Assembly (NCBI RefSeq): GCF_004341105.1
Contig: NZ_SLZK01000001.1
Coordinates: forward strand, 1,054,001 to 1,118,000
Length of the DNA: 64,000 nt
Direction of reading: 5' to 3'
From: Rhizobium sp. BK418
GTDB taxonomy: Bacteria; Pseudomonadota; Alphaproteobacteria; Rhizobiales; Rhizobiaceae
Below the pieces are notes generated by a model. That model made no database searches and was not told the DNA's origin. It saw nothing but the letters and a program-made list of their open reading frames with translations. This document shows, piece after piece, positions 25,260 through 33,506 of the stretch (position 1 is the first letter of the stretch; the number at the start of each line of letters is the position of its first letter). A program made the position numbers and the translations under genes.

Positions 25260-25960
25260 GGGGTGGGTTCCGTCTCAGCGAGAGTTTGAGGATTTCGTTC
25301 TTCCATCAGCAGCCATCCGGCAAGCATCAGCGCCAGCAATGCGCCGACGAGTTCCGCGACGATGAAGCCCGGCAGGTCGACCGGGCGGATGCCGGAAAAC
25401 GTATCCGTCAGCGAACGTGCAATCGCGACGGCCGGATTGGCGAATGAGGTAGAAGCGGTAAACCAGTAGGCAGCGGTGATATAGAGTGCCACCAGCCACG
25501 GCACGGCATCCTGCCGGAAACGAATGCCGGCGAGAATGGTGAAGACGAGGCCGAAACTTGCTGTCGCTTCGGCCAGCCACTGACCGCCGCCGGTACGCAC
25601 GGTGGACGATACCTGAAACAGCGTCAAATCGAACATCGCATGGGCGAGAAGCGTGCCGATGATGCCGCCGACAATCTGCGCGATCCCATAGGCCACGGCG
25701 TCGCCGGCAAGGAGCGAGCGGCGCAGGGCGAATATGAGTGTCACGACCGGATTGAAATGCGCGCCGGAAATCGGCCCGAGCAGCGTGATCAGGACGACAA
25801 GGATCGCGCCTGTCGGGATAGTGTTGCCGAGCAATGCCATCGCCGTGTCATCCGTAAGCTTGTCGCTCATGATGCCCGACCCGACGACCGTTGCGACCAG
25901 CAACAGAGTGCCGAGGGCCTCGGCGGCCAGTCGCCGCGATAGAGGAAATAAGTCGCTCAT
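25256..25960 (-). CDS. aqpS: Aquaglyceroporin AqpS (arsenite channel)
   Basis: A 234-aa MIP-family channel. The start at 25960 forms ATGA with the arsN2 stop; the frame extends 14 codons upstream without a ribosome site. The first channel motif is 'GAHFNPVVTL' (Asn-Pro-Val at about 70-72), the second 'FANPAVAIAR' (Asn-Pro-Ala at 175-177, Arg182). Six hydrophobic helices are present. In Sinorhizobium meliloti AqpS replaces ArsB as the path by which arsenite leaves down its gradient. The position next to arsC matches that locus. Confidence 0.92.
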   Translation of the reverse strand: MSDLFPLSRRLAAEALGTLLLVATVVGSGIMSDKLTDDTAMALLGNTIPTGAILVVLITLLGPISGAHFNPVVTLIFALRRSLLAGDAVAYGIAQIVGGIIGTLLAHAMFDLTLFQVSSTVRTGGGQWLAEATASFGLVFTILAGIRFRQDAVPWLVALYITAAYWFTASTSFANPAVAIARSLTDTFSGIRPVDLPGFIVAELVGALLALMLAGWLLMEERNPQTLAETEPTP

Positions 25961-26400
25961 GCCGCCAGGCTCCGCATCATCAGGGCGGCCGATGCTGGGC
26001 ACAGGCTTGCGGCTTGCCGCGTCGTCAGAATGGCGGCCGGGGCTTCATCGCGGGCGATCGCCCGGAAGCCGAGCGACTGGAAGAAGGGAGCGGCCGACTC
26101 CGTCAGCAGATAGGCGGCGCCAGCGCCCTTCCCGCGGGCTTCATCGAGCAGGCCAAGGGTGATGGCATGGCCGAAGCCGAAACCTTGCCGATCAGGCAGG
26201 ACGACGATGGAACGCAGCAATGCTGCCTCGCCACAAAGTTCCAGTCCGCCGAAGCCGACCGTCTCGCCCTCGCGCGAAAACCGGAAGAAGCTTCGGCCGG
26301 CATCCGAGAGATCATCGACCGGAAGCCCGGCGCCGGCGAGCGCCGCGCGCAGGCCGGCGTCATGGCCTTCCACAGCCTGTTGGTGAAGGGCGACGTCCAT
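25957..26400 (-). CDS. arsN2: ArsN2-like GNAT acetyltransferase
   Basis: A 147-aa GNAT protein. The ATG at 26400 overlaps the upstream arsC stop (TGATG). The motif A region reads 'LLRSIVVLPDRQGFGFGHAI', a variant of the R/Q-x2-G-x-G/A acetyl-CoA loop in which the usual GxG basic residues are partly Phe/Gly. The end 'ESAAPFFQSLGF....ILTTRQAASLCPASAALM' in order is characteristic of ArsN2, an acetyltransferase common in ars operons. Its substrate is not settled. It lies between the two-type reductase genes. Confidence 0.85.
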   Translation of the reverse strand: MDVALHQQAVEGHDAGLRAALAGAGLPVDDLSDAGRSFFRFSREGETVGFGGLELCGEAALLRSIVVLPDRQGFGFGHAITLGLLDEARGKGAGAAYLLTESAAPFFQSLGFRAIARDEAPAAILTTRQAASLCPASAALMMRSLAA

Positions 26401-26930
26401 CAGCTTGCCTTTGGCTGAATCACGCTGGCGCCGTCCATCATGCCTATCTGGCGCAGATGCGATTCCAGCGCCAGCTTGTCGATAGACGCAATCGGCAGGC
26501 TGAGAAAGGCCATGATGCGGTTCTTGAGGAAGCGGGCTGCCTGGGCGAAGGCGCGCCCCTTCTCCAATTCGCTGCCCTCGACGGCGGCGGGGTCTTCGAT
26601 GCCCCAATGGGCCGTCACCGGATGGCCGATCCAGACGGGACAGGCCTCGCCTGCGGCGCTATCACAGACAGTGAAGATGAAGTCCATTTCCGGCGCGCCC
26701 GGTACGGCGAACTCGTCCCAGCTTTTCGAGCGGAAGCCCTCTGTCGGATAGCCGAGCAATGCGAGTTCCTTCAGCGCCAGCAGATTGACCTCGCCCTTCG
26801 GCTGGCTGCCGGCGGAATAGGCCTTGAACCAGCCCTTGCCCTCCGCATTGAGAATGGATTCAGCCAGAATCGAGCGGGCCGAATTGCCGGTGCAGAGAAA
26901 GAGCACGTTATAGATGCGATCGGTGGTCAT
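26400..26930 (-). CDS. arsC: Arsenate reductase, low-molecular-weight phosphatase type
   Basis: A 176-aa LMW-PTP-fold arsenate reductase. The P-loop is 'FLCTGNSARS' with Cys13. The two relay cysteines are in 'FTVCDSAAGEACPVW' (Cys89 and Cys97), typical of the thioredoxin-linked class. It is the first gene after arsR and overlaps its stop by ATGA. A C-terminal extension of about 30 residues beyond the usual length is present. Confidence 0.94.
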   Translation of the reverse strand: MTTDRIYNVLFLCTGNSARSILAESILNAEGKGWFKAYSAGSQPKGEVNLLALKELALLGYPTEGFRSKSWDEFAVPGAPEMDFIFTVCDSAAGEACPVWIGHPVTAHWGIEDPAAVEGSELEKGRAFAQAARFLKNRIMAFLSLPIASIDKLALESHLRQIGMMDGASVIQPKAS

Positions 26931-27283
26931 TGCAGTTTCTCCTCCATTTTGGGGGCGCAGCAGGCCGCAACCTCCGCGGCAGGCGCACAGATTTCCGGAT
27001 GGCCCACGCAGCAGTCTTCCATCAGGAAGCGCACGAGACCGCCGAGCGCTTCGTAATTCGCCGTGTAGATGATCGACCGGGATTCCCGCTGCTGGGCGAT
27101 CAGCCCGGAGCGCTCGAGTTCCTTCAGATGGAAGGAGACGTTTGACGGGGACACCTCGGCCTTTTCGGCAATCGCGCCTGCGGCCAGGCCGTCAGGCCCG
27201 GCGACGACCAGCATACGGATAATGTGCAATCGGGTTTCCTGGGAGAGCGCACCGAATGCGATGAGGGCTTGACGCTGGTCCAT
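26927..27283 (-). CDS. arsR: ArsR arsenic-responsive repressor
   Basis: A 118-aa ArsR/SmtB repressor and first gene of the ars operon. Helix-turn-helix: 'AAGAIAEKAEVSPSNVSFHLKELERSGLI' (about 33-61). The As(III)-binding thiols are probably in the C-terminal part: 'DCCVGHPEICAP' and 'AACCAP', five Cys in all, as in the C-terminal-thiol ArsR group. A perfect inverted repeat ATTTCAAC...GTTGAAAT lies directly upstream and also faces the DUF6428 gene. Confidence 0.94.
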   Translation of the reverse strand: MDQRQALIAFGALSQETRLHIIRMLVVAGPDGLAAGAIAEKAEVSPSNVSFHLKELERSGLIAQQRESRSIIYTANYEALGGLVRFLMEDCCVGHPEICAPAAEVAACCAPKMEEKLQ

Positions 27284-27311
27284 ATTTCAACAATCCTTGA
27301 ATCGTTGAAAT
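27284..27311. promoter_or_regulatory. ArsR operator between arsR and DUF6428 gene
   Basis: Perfect arms ATTTCAAC (27284-27291) and GTTGAAAT (27304-27311) with a 12-base spacer containing TTGAA. It abuts the arsR start and lies 14 bases before the DUF6428 start, so one site could repress both directions. Confidence 0.8.
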
Positions 27312-27325
27312 GAGGAATAACGCAG

Positions 27326-27843
27326 ATGAACGCGATCGACAACAGCAAAATGCAGAAGGAAGACATCGCCCTCGGCGAGCTCATGACCATTCTCGCCGGC
27401 TTTAGGATTCGCCGCTGATCTTTTATTGTGATGGCCGCCCGGTGAAGCCGGGCTATCACGTCACCGAAGTCAAGGCCGGACAGTTCCGGGCGCTCGATTG
27501 CGGCGCCAATCCGGAAGCCTGGAGCGAGATCTTCATTCAGCTTTGGGATATCGAAGAGGATGACCGCACCCATATGTCGTCAGGCAAATTCCACGCGATC
27601 ATTCGCAAGGTCACCGAGCATGTGAAACTCGACGATACGGCCAAGCTCACATTTGAAGTCAGCGACGGCGCGCGGCCGATGCAGCTGTATTGCGCGGCAA
27701 TGCCGGTACTGCGCGCCGGCGCCGTGCATGTCGAACTTTCCCCGCGTGCCGCAAGCTGCAAGCCGCGTGACCGGTGGCTTGCCGAGCAGGCACAGGCTGC
27801 CGCCTGCTGCGGGCCTGCGACTTCCGCCAGGTGCTGTGGCTAG
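27326..27843 (+). pseudogene. DUF6428 family gene with one frameshift
   Basis: An ATG at 27326 with GAGG upstream opens a frame that runs as 'MNAIDNSKMQKEDIALGEL' and then reaches TGA at 27416. One frame away, the protein resumes as 'DSPLIFYCDGRPVKPGYHV' and continues to the TAG at 27841-27843. The join lies at about 27402-27406 and one lost base would restore a single 170-codon gene. The product matches DUF6428, small proteins often encoded beside arsR. The C-terminus is Cys-rich ('AAACCGPATSARCCG'). It could be a true inactivation, a programmed shift or a sequence error; only the first is supported by the absence of a slippery site. Confidence 0.8.
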
Positions 27844-27850
27844 ACGCAGA

Positions 27851-27872
27851 GCCTTCCCTCCGGCCGGAAGGC
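27851..27872. terminator. Bidirectional hairpin between DUF6428 gene and LysR
   Basis: GCCTTCC and GGAAGGC arms flank an 8-base loop; the two convergent stop codons lie on either side. No long T-run. Confidence 0.55.
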
Positions 27873-27877
27873 GAGCC

Positions 27878-28765
27878 CTATCCTTCCGCCATTTCGCTGA
27901 ACAGCCAATCGCGGAATGCCCTGACTTTCCTCTGCCTCAGGGCGCCCTCAGGATAGACGACGTAATATTTCCATCTGGACTTCAGGCCGAGATCAAAGGG
28001 GCGTATGAGGCGCCCTGCCGCAAGGTCGGCGGAGACGAGCGCGCTTCTGCCGAGCAGCACGCCCTCGCCGTGCACGGCAGCCTCGACGGCGTAAGCGGCG
28101 GAATCGAACCTCAAGCCGCCGCTGGGATCGACATCATCAAGGCCGGCGGCCTGGAGCCAGGTCGCCCAGTCGATGCGGAAATTATCATGGATGAGCCGGT
28201 GAAACTTCAGATCCGCCGGCGACCGCAGAGGATGCTCGCCCTCAGCCAGTTCCGGGCTGCAGACAGGAAAGACCTCTTCATCGGCAAGGAACTCCGACAC
28301 GACGCCTTCATAGTCGCCTGCGCCGAAGCGGATCGCGATATCGATCCCGTCCCGCAGGAAATCCGCAAACAGGCCTGATGTCGAGAGCCGCACGTCGATG
28401 TCGCGGTGCGAGCGGTGGAACCGATTGAGCCGCGGCACGAGCCAGCGGCCGGCAAAACCATCCGATGTGCTGACGTTAAGGATACCGGACGAGCGCGGCG
28501 CCGCGGCGGCGACCGTCGCAGCGCCGATCCGATCGAGCGCAGCACCGATGTCGGCGGCATAGGCGGCCCCGGCCGGCGTAAGCTGAACGGACCGGGTTCC
28601 TCTCTCGAAGAGCCGCGTGCCGAGCTGCTCTTCGAGATTGCGGATGGCGCGGCTGACGGCCCCATGCGTCACATGGAGTTCGGCTGCGGCCTTCGTAAAG
28701 CTCAGATGGCGGGCCGCGGCGTCGAAAGCGGGGAGCGTGGTGAGCGGGGGAAGTCGGCGTGCCAT
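27878..28765 (-). CDS. LysR-family regulator, GcvA-like
   Basis: A 295-aa LysR regulator of the GcvA/AmpR-like group ('RRLPPLTTLPAFDAAARHLSFTKAAAELHVTHGAVSRAIRNLE' in order is the helix-turn-helix region). Effector domain: 'DGFAGRWLVPRLNRFHRSHRDIDVRLS'. It is divergent to the DUF1127-VOC genes. No strong palindrome was found in the 136-base gap. Ligand unknown. Confidence 0.92.
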   Translation of the reverse strand: MARRLPPLTTLPAFDAAARHLSFTKAAAELHVTHGAVSRAIRNLEEQLGTRLFERGTRSVQLTPAGAAYAADIGAALDRIGAATVAAAAPRSSGILNVSTSDGFAGRWLVPRLNRFHRSHRDIDVRLSTSGLFADFLRDGIDIAIRFGAGDYEGVVSEFLADEEVFPVCSPELAEGEHPLRSPADLKFHRLIHDNFRIDWATWLQAAGLDDVDPSGGLRFDSAAYAVEAAVHGEGVLLGRSALVSADLAAGRLIRPFDLGLKSRWKYYVVYPEGALRQRKVRAFRDWLFSEMAEG

Positions 28766-28901
28766 CGTCTTACCTGTGAGTGTTACTCATAAATACTGCA
28801 GGAATATTCGGTTGTCGTCCAGCCCTGATCAGCGCAACTTCACCTTATAGACGAGGCCATCAAGCCCCCGAAAGAAGGACACGAAGCAACTGGAGGTTCC
28901 T

Positions 28902-29162
28902 GTGACTATCTCTCATACTTATGACGGACCATGCATCGCCCCGGCACCCCTGCGTCGGCCCGCCGCGAACATGACAGGGCTCATCGCCGCGATCCGCGAG
29001 CGAGCCGCACACCTGTTTGCAGCCCTGCAACAGCAGTGGACGATGCAGCGAATTGCCCGTTTTTCCGATCATCGGCTGCACGACATCGGCTTCGAGCGCG
29101 ATTGGGACGGGTCCGTCAATTGGACCCAGGGCCGATCGATAGCGGCTCGCTGCGGTCGCTGA
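28902..29162 (+). CDS. DUF1127 small protein with extended N-terminus
   Basis: An 86-aa protein with GTG start and GGAGG 5 bases upstream. The C-terminal part has the DUF1127 (YjiS-like) signature 'RFSDHRLHDIGFERDWDG', an Arg-rich helix pair. Short DUF1127 proteins in Rhizobiaceae help RNA turnover and nutrient signalling. The length here (86 aa) puts it among those with an extra N-terminal arm. The VOC gene begins 12 bases after the stop, so the two are probably co-transcribed. Confidence 0.85.
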   Translation: MTISHTYDGPCIAPAPLRRPAANMTGLIAAIRERAAHLFAALQQQWTMQRIARFSDHRLHDIGFERDWDGSVNWTQGRSIAARCGR

Positions 29163-29174
29163 AGGAGAAGCGGA

Positions 29175-29627
29175 ATGAAAGTCTATCCCCATCTCTGGTT
29201 CGCATCCGAGGCCGAGGAAGCGATGAAGTTTTACACGTCCGTCTTCAAGGACTCGAAGGTCGTCGGCCATATCGATCTTCCCGATCCCGAGTTATCGGTC
29301 GTCCGTTTCGAGTTGGCCGGCCTGCCTGTGGCCGCCCTCAACGCCCACTCGCGCGTGCCCTATAACGAGGCCTTTTCCTTCCTCATCGAGACCGGCGACC
29401 AGCCTGAAACCGACTATTACTGGAATGCCCTGACATCAGGTGGCGGCAAGGAGCAGCCATGCGGATGGCTGACGGACAAGTTCGGTGTCTACTGGCAGGT
29501 CACGCCGACGGCCTTGCTGCAGATGATCGCTGATCCGGACAAGGAGAAGGCGGGCCGCGTGCTGCAGGCAATGTACAAGATGAAGAAGATCGTCATCGCC
29601 GACCTCGAGCGCGCCTACCGCGGCTAG
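29175..29627 (+). CDS. VOC family protein, PhnB-like
   Basis: A 150-aa vicinal-oxygen-chelate protein of the PhnB/3-demethylubiquinone methyltransferase-like group. It begins 'YPHLWFASEAEEAMKFYTSVF' and has the family's 'FSFLIETGDQPETDYYWNALTSGGGKEQPCGWLTDKFGVYWQVTP' pattern in order. GGAGAAGCGGA precedes the ATG. These proteins are dimeric and of varied function; a metal site is not assured. It lies in one operon with the DUF1127 gene. Confidence 0.9.
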   Translation: MKVYPHLWFASEAEEAMKFYTSVFKDSKVVGHIDLPDPELSVVRFELAGLPVAALNAHSRVPYNEAFSFLIETGDQPETDYYWNALTSGGGKEQPCGWLTDKFGVYWQVTPTALLQMIADPDKEKAGRVLQAMYKMKKIVIADLERAYRG

Positions 29628-29800
29628 CTGCCGCGTGATCCATATTCCGGATTGGCGGCGGAGCCTTGCGGTCATGTGCCGATCAAAGACTGGCGAGCCG
29701 CCGATTGCAGCGATTGCAGCATGCGAGCATCGGATCGCTGTTCAAATGGCGGCCCGTGCCCTAACTAAAGGCGGTCACCATTGTCCGGAATATCGAGCCC

Positions 29801-30427
29801 ATGACGATACCCACGACACTTGCAGACTGGCTTTCTCCTGATCGTACCGCCCTGCTGGTCTACGACATGCAGGTCGGCATTGCCCGACAGGTTCCGGGAG
29901 CGGAGGAAACGAGCCGTCGCATCGCCGACATCATCGCCGCCGCCAGAGGTGCGGGAATGCGGATTGCCTTCTGCCGCCATCTTTCGCTGCCGAAATCCTG
30001 GATGGGGCTCTTTGCAACCCGCATGGCCATGGCATGGCAGCGCACCGATGATCCCGATGATGTAAAGCCCTGGTTCCTGCGCGGCAGTGATGCCGTTCAA
30101 ATCATTCCGGAGCTCCAGCCCCAAGAGCAGGATTTCGTCTTTGATAAGCTCGGCATGTCGGCTTTCGAGGGAACGCCGCTGGAACTCGCCGTGCGGGATG
30201 CCGGCCTTTCGGCGCTCGCCATCTGCGGCATTGCGATGGAGATCGGCATAGAGCCGACCTGCCGCCACGCCGCCGATCTCGGCATCGTGCCGATCCTGAT
30301 CGAAGATGCCTGCGGCTATGGAGATGCGGACGCCGCCAGACGCTCCGTCGACTCCCTTCGCTTCATGGGCGACACGATCCTGTCGAACACGCAGGAATTC
30401 CTGTCGGCGGTCGCTCGCCCAAAGTAG
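29801..30427 (+). CDS. Isochorismatase-family cysteine hydrolase
   Basis: A 208-aa isochorismatase-like hydrolase. Catalytic triad candidates: Asp22 in 'LLVYDMQVGI', Lys in 'LSLPKSWMG' and Cys in 'ALAICGIAMEIGIEPTCRHA'. Members hydrolyse amides or vinyl ethers (nicotinamidase, ureidoacrylate hydrolase and others); the substrate here is unknown. It starts at 29801 with no strong ribosome site, 174 bases after the VOC gene. The gap between them holds no recognisable gene. Confidence 0.88.
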   Translation: MTIPTTLADWLSPDRTALLVYDMQVGIARQVPGAEETSRRIADIIAAARGAGMRIAFCRHLSLPKSWMGLFATRMAMAWQRTDDPDDVKPWFLRGSDAVQIIPELQPQEQDFVFDKLGMSAFEGTPLELAVRDAGLSALAICGIAMEIGIEPTCRHAADLGIVPILIEDACGYGDADAARRSVDSLRFMGDTILSNTQEFLSAVARPK

Positions 30428-30496
30428 GGCCAGCCCAACGCGGAGTTCCAGCAACCTGCTTCGAAGGTTGCGTGTAAAGGTCCCACCGGGCGCTCT

Positions 30497-32491
30497 TCAG
30501 GTTTTCTTCCGCGCCGCCGCCTTGTTCGAACGTCTGCTGTTCGTCGGCCGCGAATCCAGGAGGCGCGATAGCATGTTCCCTTTCCTCCTGCGCGGAATGA
30601 GATCGATGTCGCTCACAAGCTTTGCGCCCCCCTCGCGCCGCTCCAGGGTGATCTTGCGGCTATGGTAAGCTTCGAGCTCGGCGCGGTGCGCGACGCTGAC
30701 GATCGTGACCTTGGGCAATTCCTCGATCACCATCTCCATCATCCTGTCCTGGCTCTTCTCATCGAGCGCCGAGGTGGCCTCGTCGAGCACGATGATATCG
30801 GGCTGGTGCAGGAGCAGGCGCGCAAAGGCAAGCCGCTGCTTTTCGCCGCCCGACAGGATCTGGTCCCAGGGCGCCTCTTCCTCGAGCTTCTCCTGGAGAT
30901 AATCGAGCCCGACCTTCTTGAGGGCGGCCTTGATCTCATCCGACGGCCAGCCGTCCGCGGCATTGGGATAGGCGACGGCACGCCGCAGCGTGCCCGAGGG
31001 TATGTAGGGCCGCTGCGGCAGCATGAACAATCGTCTGCCGGGGTGGAAATCGACGCTGCCGTGGCCCCAGGGCCAGAGACCTGAAATGGCGCGCACCAGC
31101 GTGCTCTTGCCCGAGCCGGATTCTCCGGCCACGAGCACCCGCTCGCCCGCATCGATCTCGACCTGCGTTTCCTTGACGACGGCCGTACCGTCATCCAGCG
31201 ACACTGAGAGATCGTTGAGGCTCAGCATCGCCTCGCTCTTCGTTTCACCATGCTGGATGCGCCCCAGAGCATCGCTCTGTTCGGCGCGCTCCAGCCCGTC
31301 GAGCGACATCATAAGCGAGGCGACGCGCCGTGCGCAGGCATTCCAGTCGGCAAGGCGCGGATAGTTATCGACCAGCCATCCGAAGGCAGTCTGAACGATG
31401 GCGAAGGCCGACGCCGCCTGCATCACCTCCCCCAGAGTCATGTTGCCTGCCAGGAATTTCGGCGCGCAGAGCAGCACCGGCACGACAGGGGCAAACAGCA
31501 TCGACCCGTGGGATACGAAGGTCGTGCGCATATACTGGTGCGCGAGCAGCGCCCATTGCCTCAGCACATTGCCGAAGGTCTTGTCGAGGTCGCTGCGCTC
31601 CTCCTCTTCGCCGCCGAGCAACGCGATGCTCTCGCCGTTTTCGCGCACATGCGTCAGCGTATAGCGAAACTCGGCTTCTACCTGGTTCTTGACCTCCGAA
31701 ACCTGCACGAAATGCCGGCCGATGACGGCGATCGTGGTCGATGTGATGACGGCGTAGAGCACCGCGGTGACAACGAGGAAACCGGGAATGGTGATGGTCA
31801 TCTCGCCGATCGGCAGGCTGAGCGCCCCGCCGATCGTCCACAGCACGACGATAAAGGTCGAGGCCGACACGAAGGCCGAGATGACGCCGGCGACGAAATC
31901 GACGGGCGATTCCGTGGCGATCCGCATATCCTCCGAAATACGCGCCTCGGGGTTCTTGTGGTCGCCGCCGATGAGGTTCAGCTGGTAGTAACGCCCGTTT
32001 GCCAGCCAGCGGGCGATCAGCGCCGTCGTCAGCCACTTGCGCCAGCGCCGCTGGATCATCATGCGGACATAGACCTGCGTGGTGACGAGCGCCACACTGC
32101 CGAGCACGAGCGGCGGGAAGACCGCAGTCAGATAATAGACGACGCCGGCATCATGCCGCTCTATCGCGTCGAAAATCTTGCGGTTCCAGATATTGATCCC
32201 GTACTGGAAGCCGACATTGGCGCCGATGAGAATGAGGAGCCCGATGGTGCAGGGCCAGGCAAAACCATCGCCGCGGCGCGACCAATAACCCCGCGCGCTG
32301 ATCCAGAAACGCTTCAGCAAATATTTCTTGCGTACCCGCTCCGCCTCCTCAGGCGTCAGGGCCGGATCGGGTTCGGCAACCTCTGGCGGCGGCGCGACCT
32401 GACCAGTCGATGCCTTCCCCTGGCGCCTCTCCTCGGCACCACCGGCTCTGGCGCCGTCGACCGATTTCGGACGGATTTTAGCGTCGGTCAT
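30497..32491 (-). CDS. SbmA/BacA-like ABC transporter, permease-ATPase fusion
   Basis: A 664-aa fused ABC exporter of the YddA/ABC-D type. Residues 60-400 hold six membrane helices of the SbmA-like domain ('GFQYGINIWNRKIFDAIERHDAGVV' and others). The ATPase domain has Walker A 'GESGSGKST', signature 'LSGGEKQRLAFARLLL', Walker B 'IIVLDEATSAL'. BacA, its relative without ATPase, imports peptides in rhizobia. This version could take up or export peptides or very-long-chain lipids. Poly-basic tail 'RRSNKAAARKKT'. It stands alone. Confidence 0.9.
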   Translation of the reverse strand: MTDAKIRPKSVDGARAGGAEERRQGKASTGQVAPPPEVAEPDPALTPEEAERVRKKYLLKRFWISARGYWSRRGDGFAWPCTIGLLILIGANVGFQYGINIWNRKIFDAIERHDAGVVYYLTAVFPPLVLGSVALVTTQVYVRMMIQRRWRKWLTTALIARWLANGRYYQLNLIGGDHKNPEARISEDMRIATESPVDFVAGVISAFVSASTFIVVLWTIGGALSLPIGEMTITIPGFLVVTAVLYAVITSTTIAVIGRHFVQVSEVKNQVEAEFRYTLTHVRENGESIALLGGEEEERSDLDKTFGNVLRQWALLAHQYMRTTFVSHGSMLFAPVVPVLLCAPKFLAGNMTLGEVMQAASAFAIVQTAFGWLVDNYPRLADWNACARRVASLMMSLDGLERAEQSDALGRIQHGETKSEAMLSLNDLSVSLDDGTAVVKETQVEIDAGERVLVAGESGSGKSTLVRAISGLWPWGHGSVDFHPGRRLFMLPQRPYIPSGTLRRAVAYPNAADGWPSDEIKAALKKVGLDYLQEKLEEEAPWDQILSGGEKQRLAFARLLLHQPDIIVLDEATSALDEKSQDRMMEMVIEELPKVTIVSVAHRAELEAYHSRKITLERREGGAKLVSDIDLIPRRRKGNMLSRLLDSRPTNSRRSNKAAARKKT

Positions 32492-32597
32492 GCCACCGAA
32501 AACGGATCAGAAATCGAAAGGTTTCACGATCGCGGCAAGCTTGGTCCTTGGCGGAAGGAGCGGAGATCGAAGCTGAATGCTTCCTGATCAATGCCTG

Positions 32598-33506
32598 TCA
32601 CCGTGGCGCGGCCGGCGCGACATCAGCACCATCAATGACATAGGTCGCGTAACGATGGTCGCGGATCAGGCTGATCTTCTGCCCCCGCCATTCGAGCAGC
32701 ATGAAATAGGAAGGAGCGCCCAACGGCTCGGTCGATACCAGCAATATTTCTCGGCCTTCCAGCCAGGCAGGTTCCAGCCTGACCGGCGGATATTCGGCAT
32801 AATAAGTGAAAAATCTGCCGACATCGGCAGCACCCGAGATTTCCGGTCGCCGCGCCTGACGAAGCCGGACGTCATCGGCAAGCAGGCTGCGCAAGGCGTC
32901 CCAGTCCCGGGCGTTGAAGAGAGCTGCGAAATTCAGGACCTCGGGAGTGGGCGACGGCGCAACCTCGGACCGCACGTCGGAGATGGTGCGCAATCGCGCC
33001 CGGCCGCGCGCAAGATGCGCCTTGACGGCGTCGACGCTCAGCTCCAGCAGCGCTGCAATATCGGCAAGCGACTCTCCCAGTACATCCTTGAGGATGACGG
33101 CGCTGCGCTGCGGCACCGGCAATTCCGCAAAATGGCTGAGCGCAAGCCGCACCGTATCCTGCCGGATCAGCGCGTCCTCCGGCCCGACGGCGCTGGCATC
33201 GGCCAGATCGAAGGCCGCCTCGATGGGCTCCGACCGGCGCGTACTGCGCTGGCGCAGGGCATCGATGGCTCTGTTATGCACGATGCGAAACAGCCAGGGT
33301 CTGAGCGGCGTGCCAGCCGGGATCGAGCCAACTGTCGCAAACACCCTGGCAAAGGCATCCTGAATCACGTCCTCGCCGTCGATCACCGACCCCACGAGAC
33401 GAGCGGCATAGCGATGCAGTTCGGGGCGAAGCGCATCCGCTTCGCCCGCCAGGGCTGCGAGCAGATTTTTCCTCTCTTCAGCTTCGAGAGCAGCGTCTTG
33501 CGTCAT
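32598..33506 (-). CDS. ECF sigma factor with C-terminal SnoaL-like domain
   Basis: A 302-aa sigma-70 family protein. Region 2 runs about 30-95 ('EDVIQDAFARVFATV', 'PLRPWLFRIVHNRAIDALRQ') and region 4 about 130-185 ('LPVPQRSAVILKDVLGESLADIAALLELSVDAVKAHLARGRARLR' in order). Residues about 200-295 form a SnoaL-like domain ('FNARDWDALRSLLADDVRL'), as in ECF41/SigJ-type sigmas, where it replaces an anti-sigma. The ATG overlaps the SDR stop (ATGA), so it is coupled to a short-chain dehydrogenase. No anti-sigma gene is near. Confidence 0.9.
   Translation of the reverse strand: MTQDAALEAEERKNLLAALAGEADALRPELHRYAARLVGSVIDGEDVIQDAFARVFATVGSIPAGTPLRPWLFRIVHNRAIDALRQRSTRRSEPIEAAFDLADASAVGPEDALIRQDTVRLALSHFAELPVPQRSAVILKDVLGESLADIAALLELSVDAVKAHLARGRARLRTISDVRSEVAPSPTPEVLNFAALFNARDWDALRSLLADDVRLRQARRPEISGAADVGRFFTYYAEYPPVRLEPAWLEGREILLVSTEPLGAPSYFMLLEWRGQKISLIRDHRYATYVIDGADVAPAAPR

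Noticed and set aside
31250..32587. 445-codon plus-strand frame over the ABC transporter
   Set aside because: Antisense shadow; His/Asp/Arg-rich composition without any fold.
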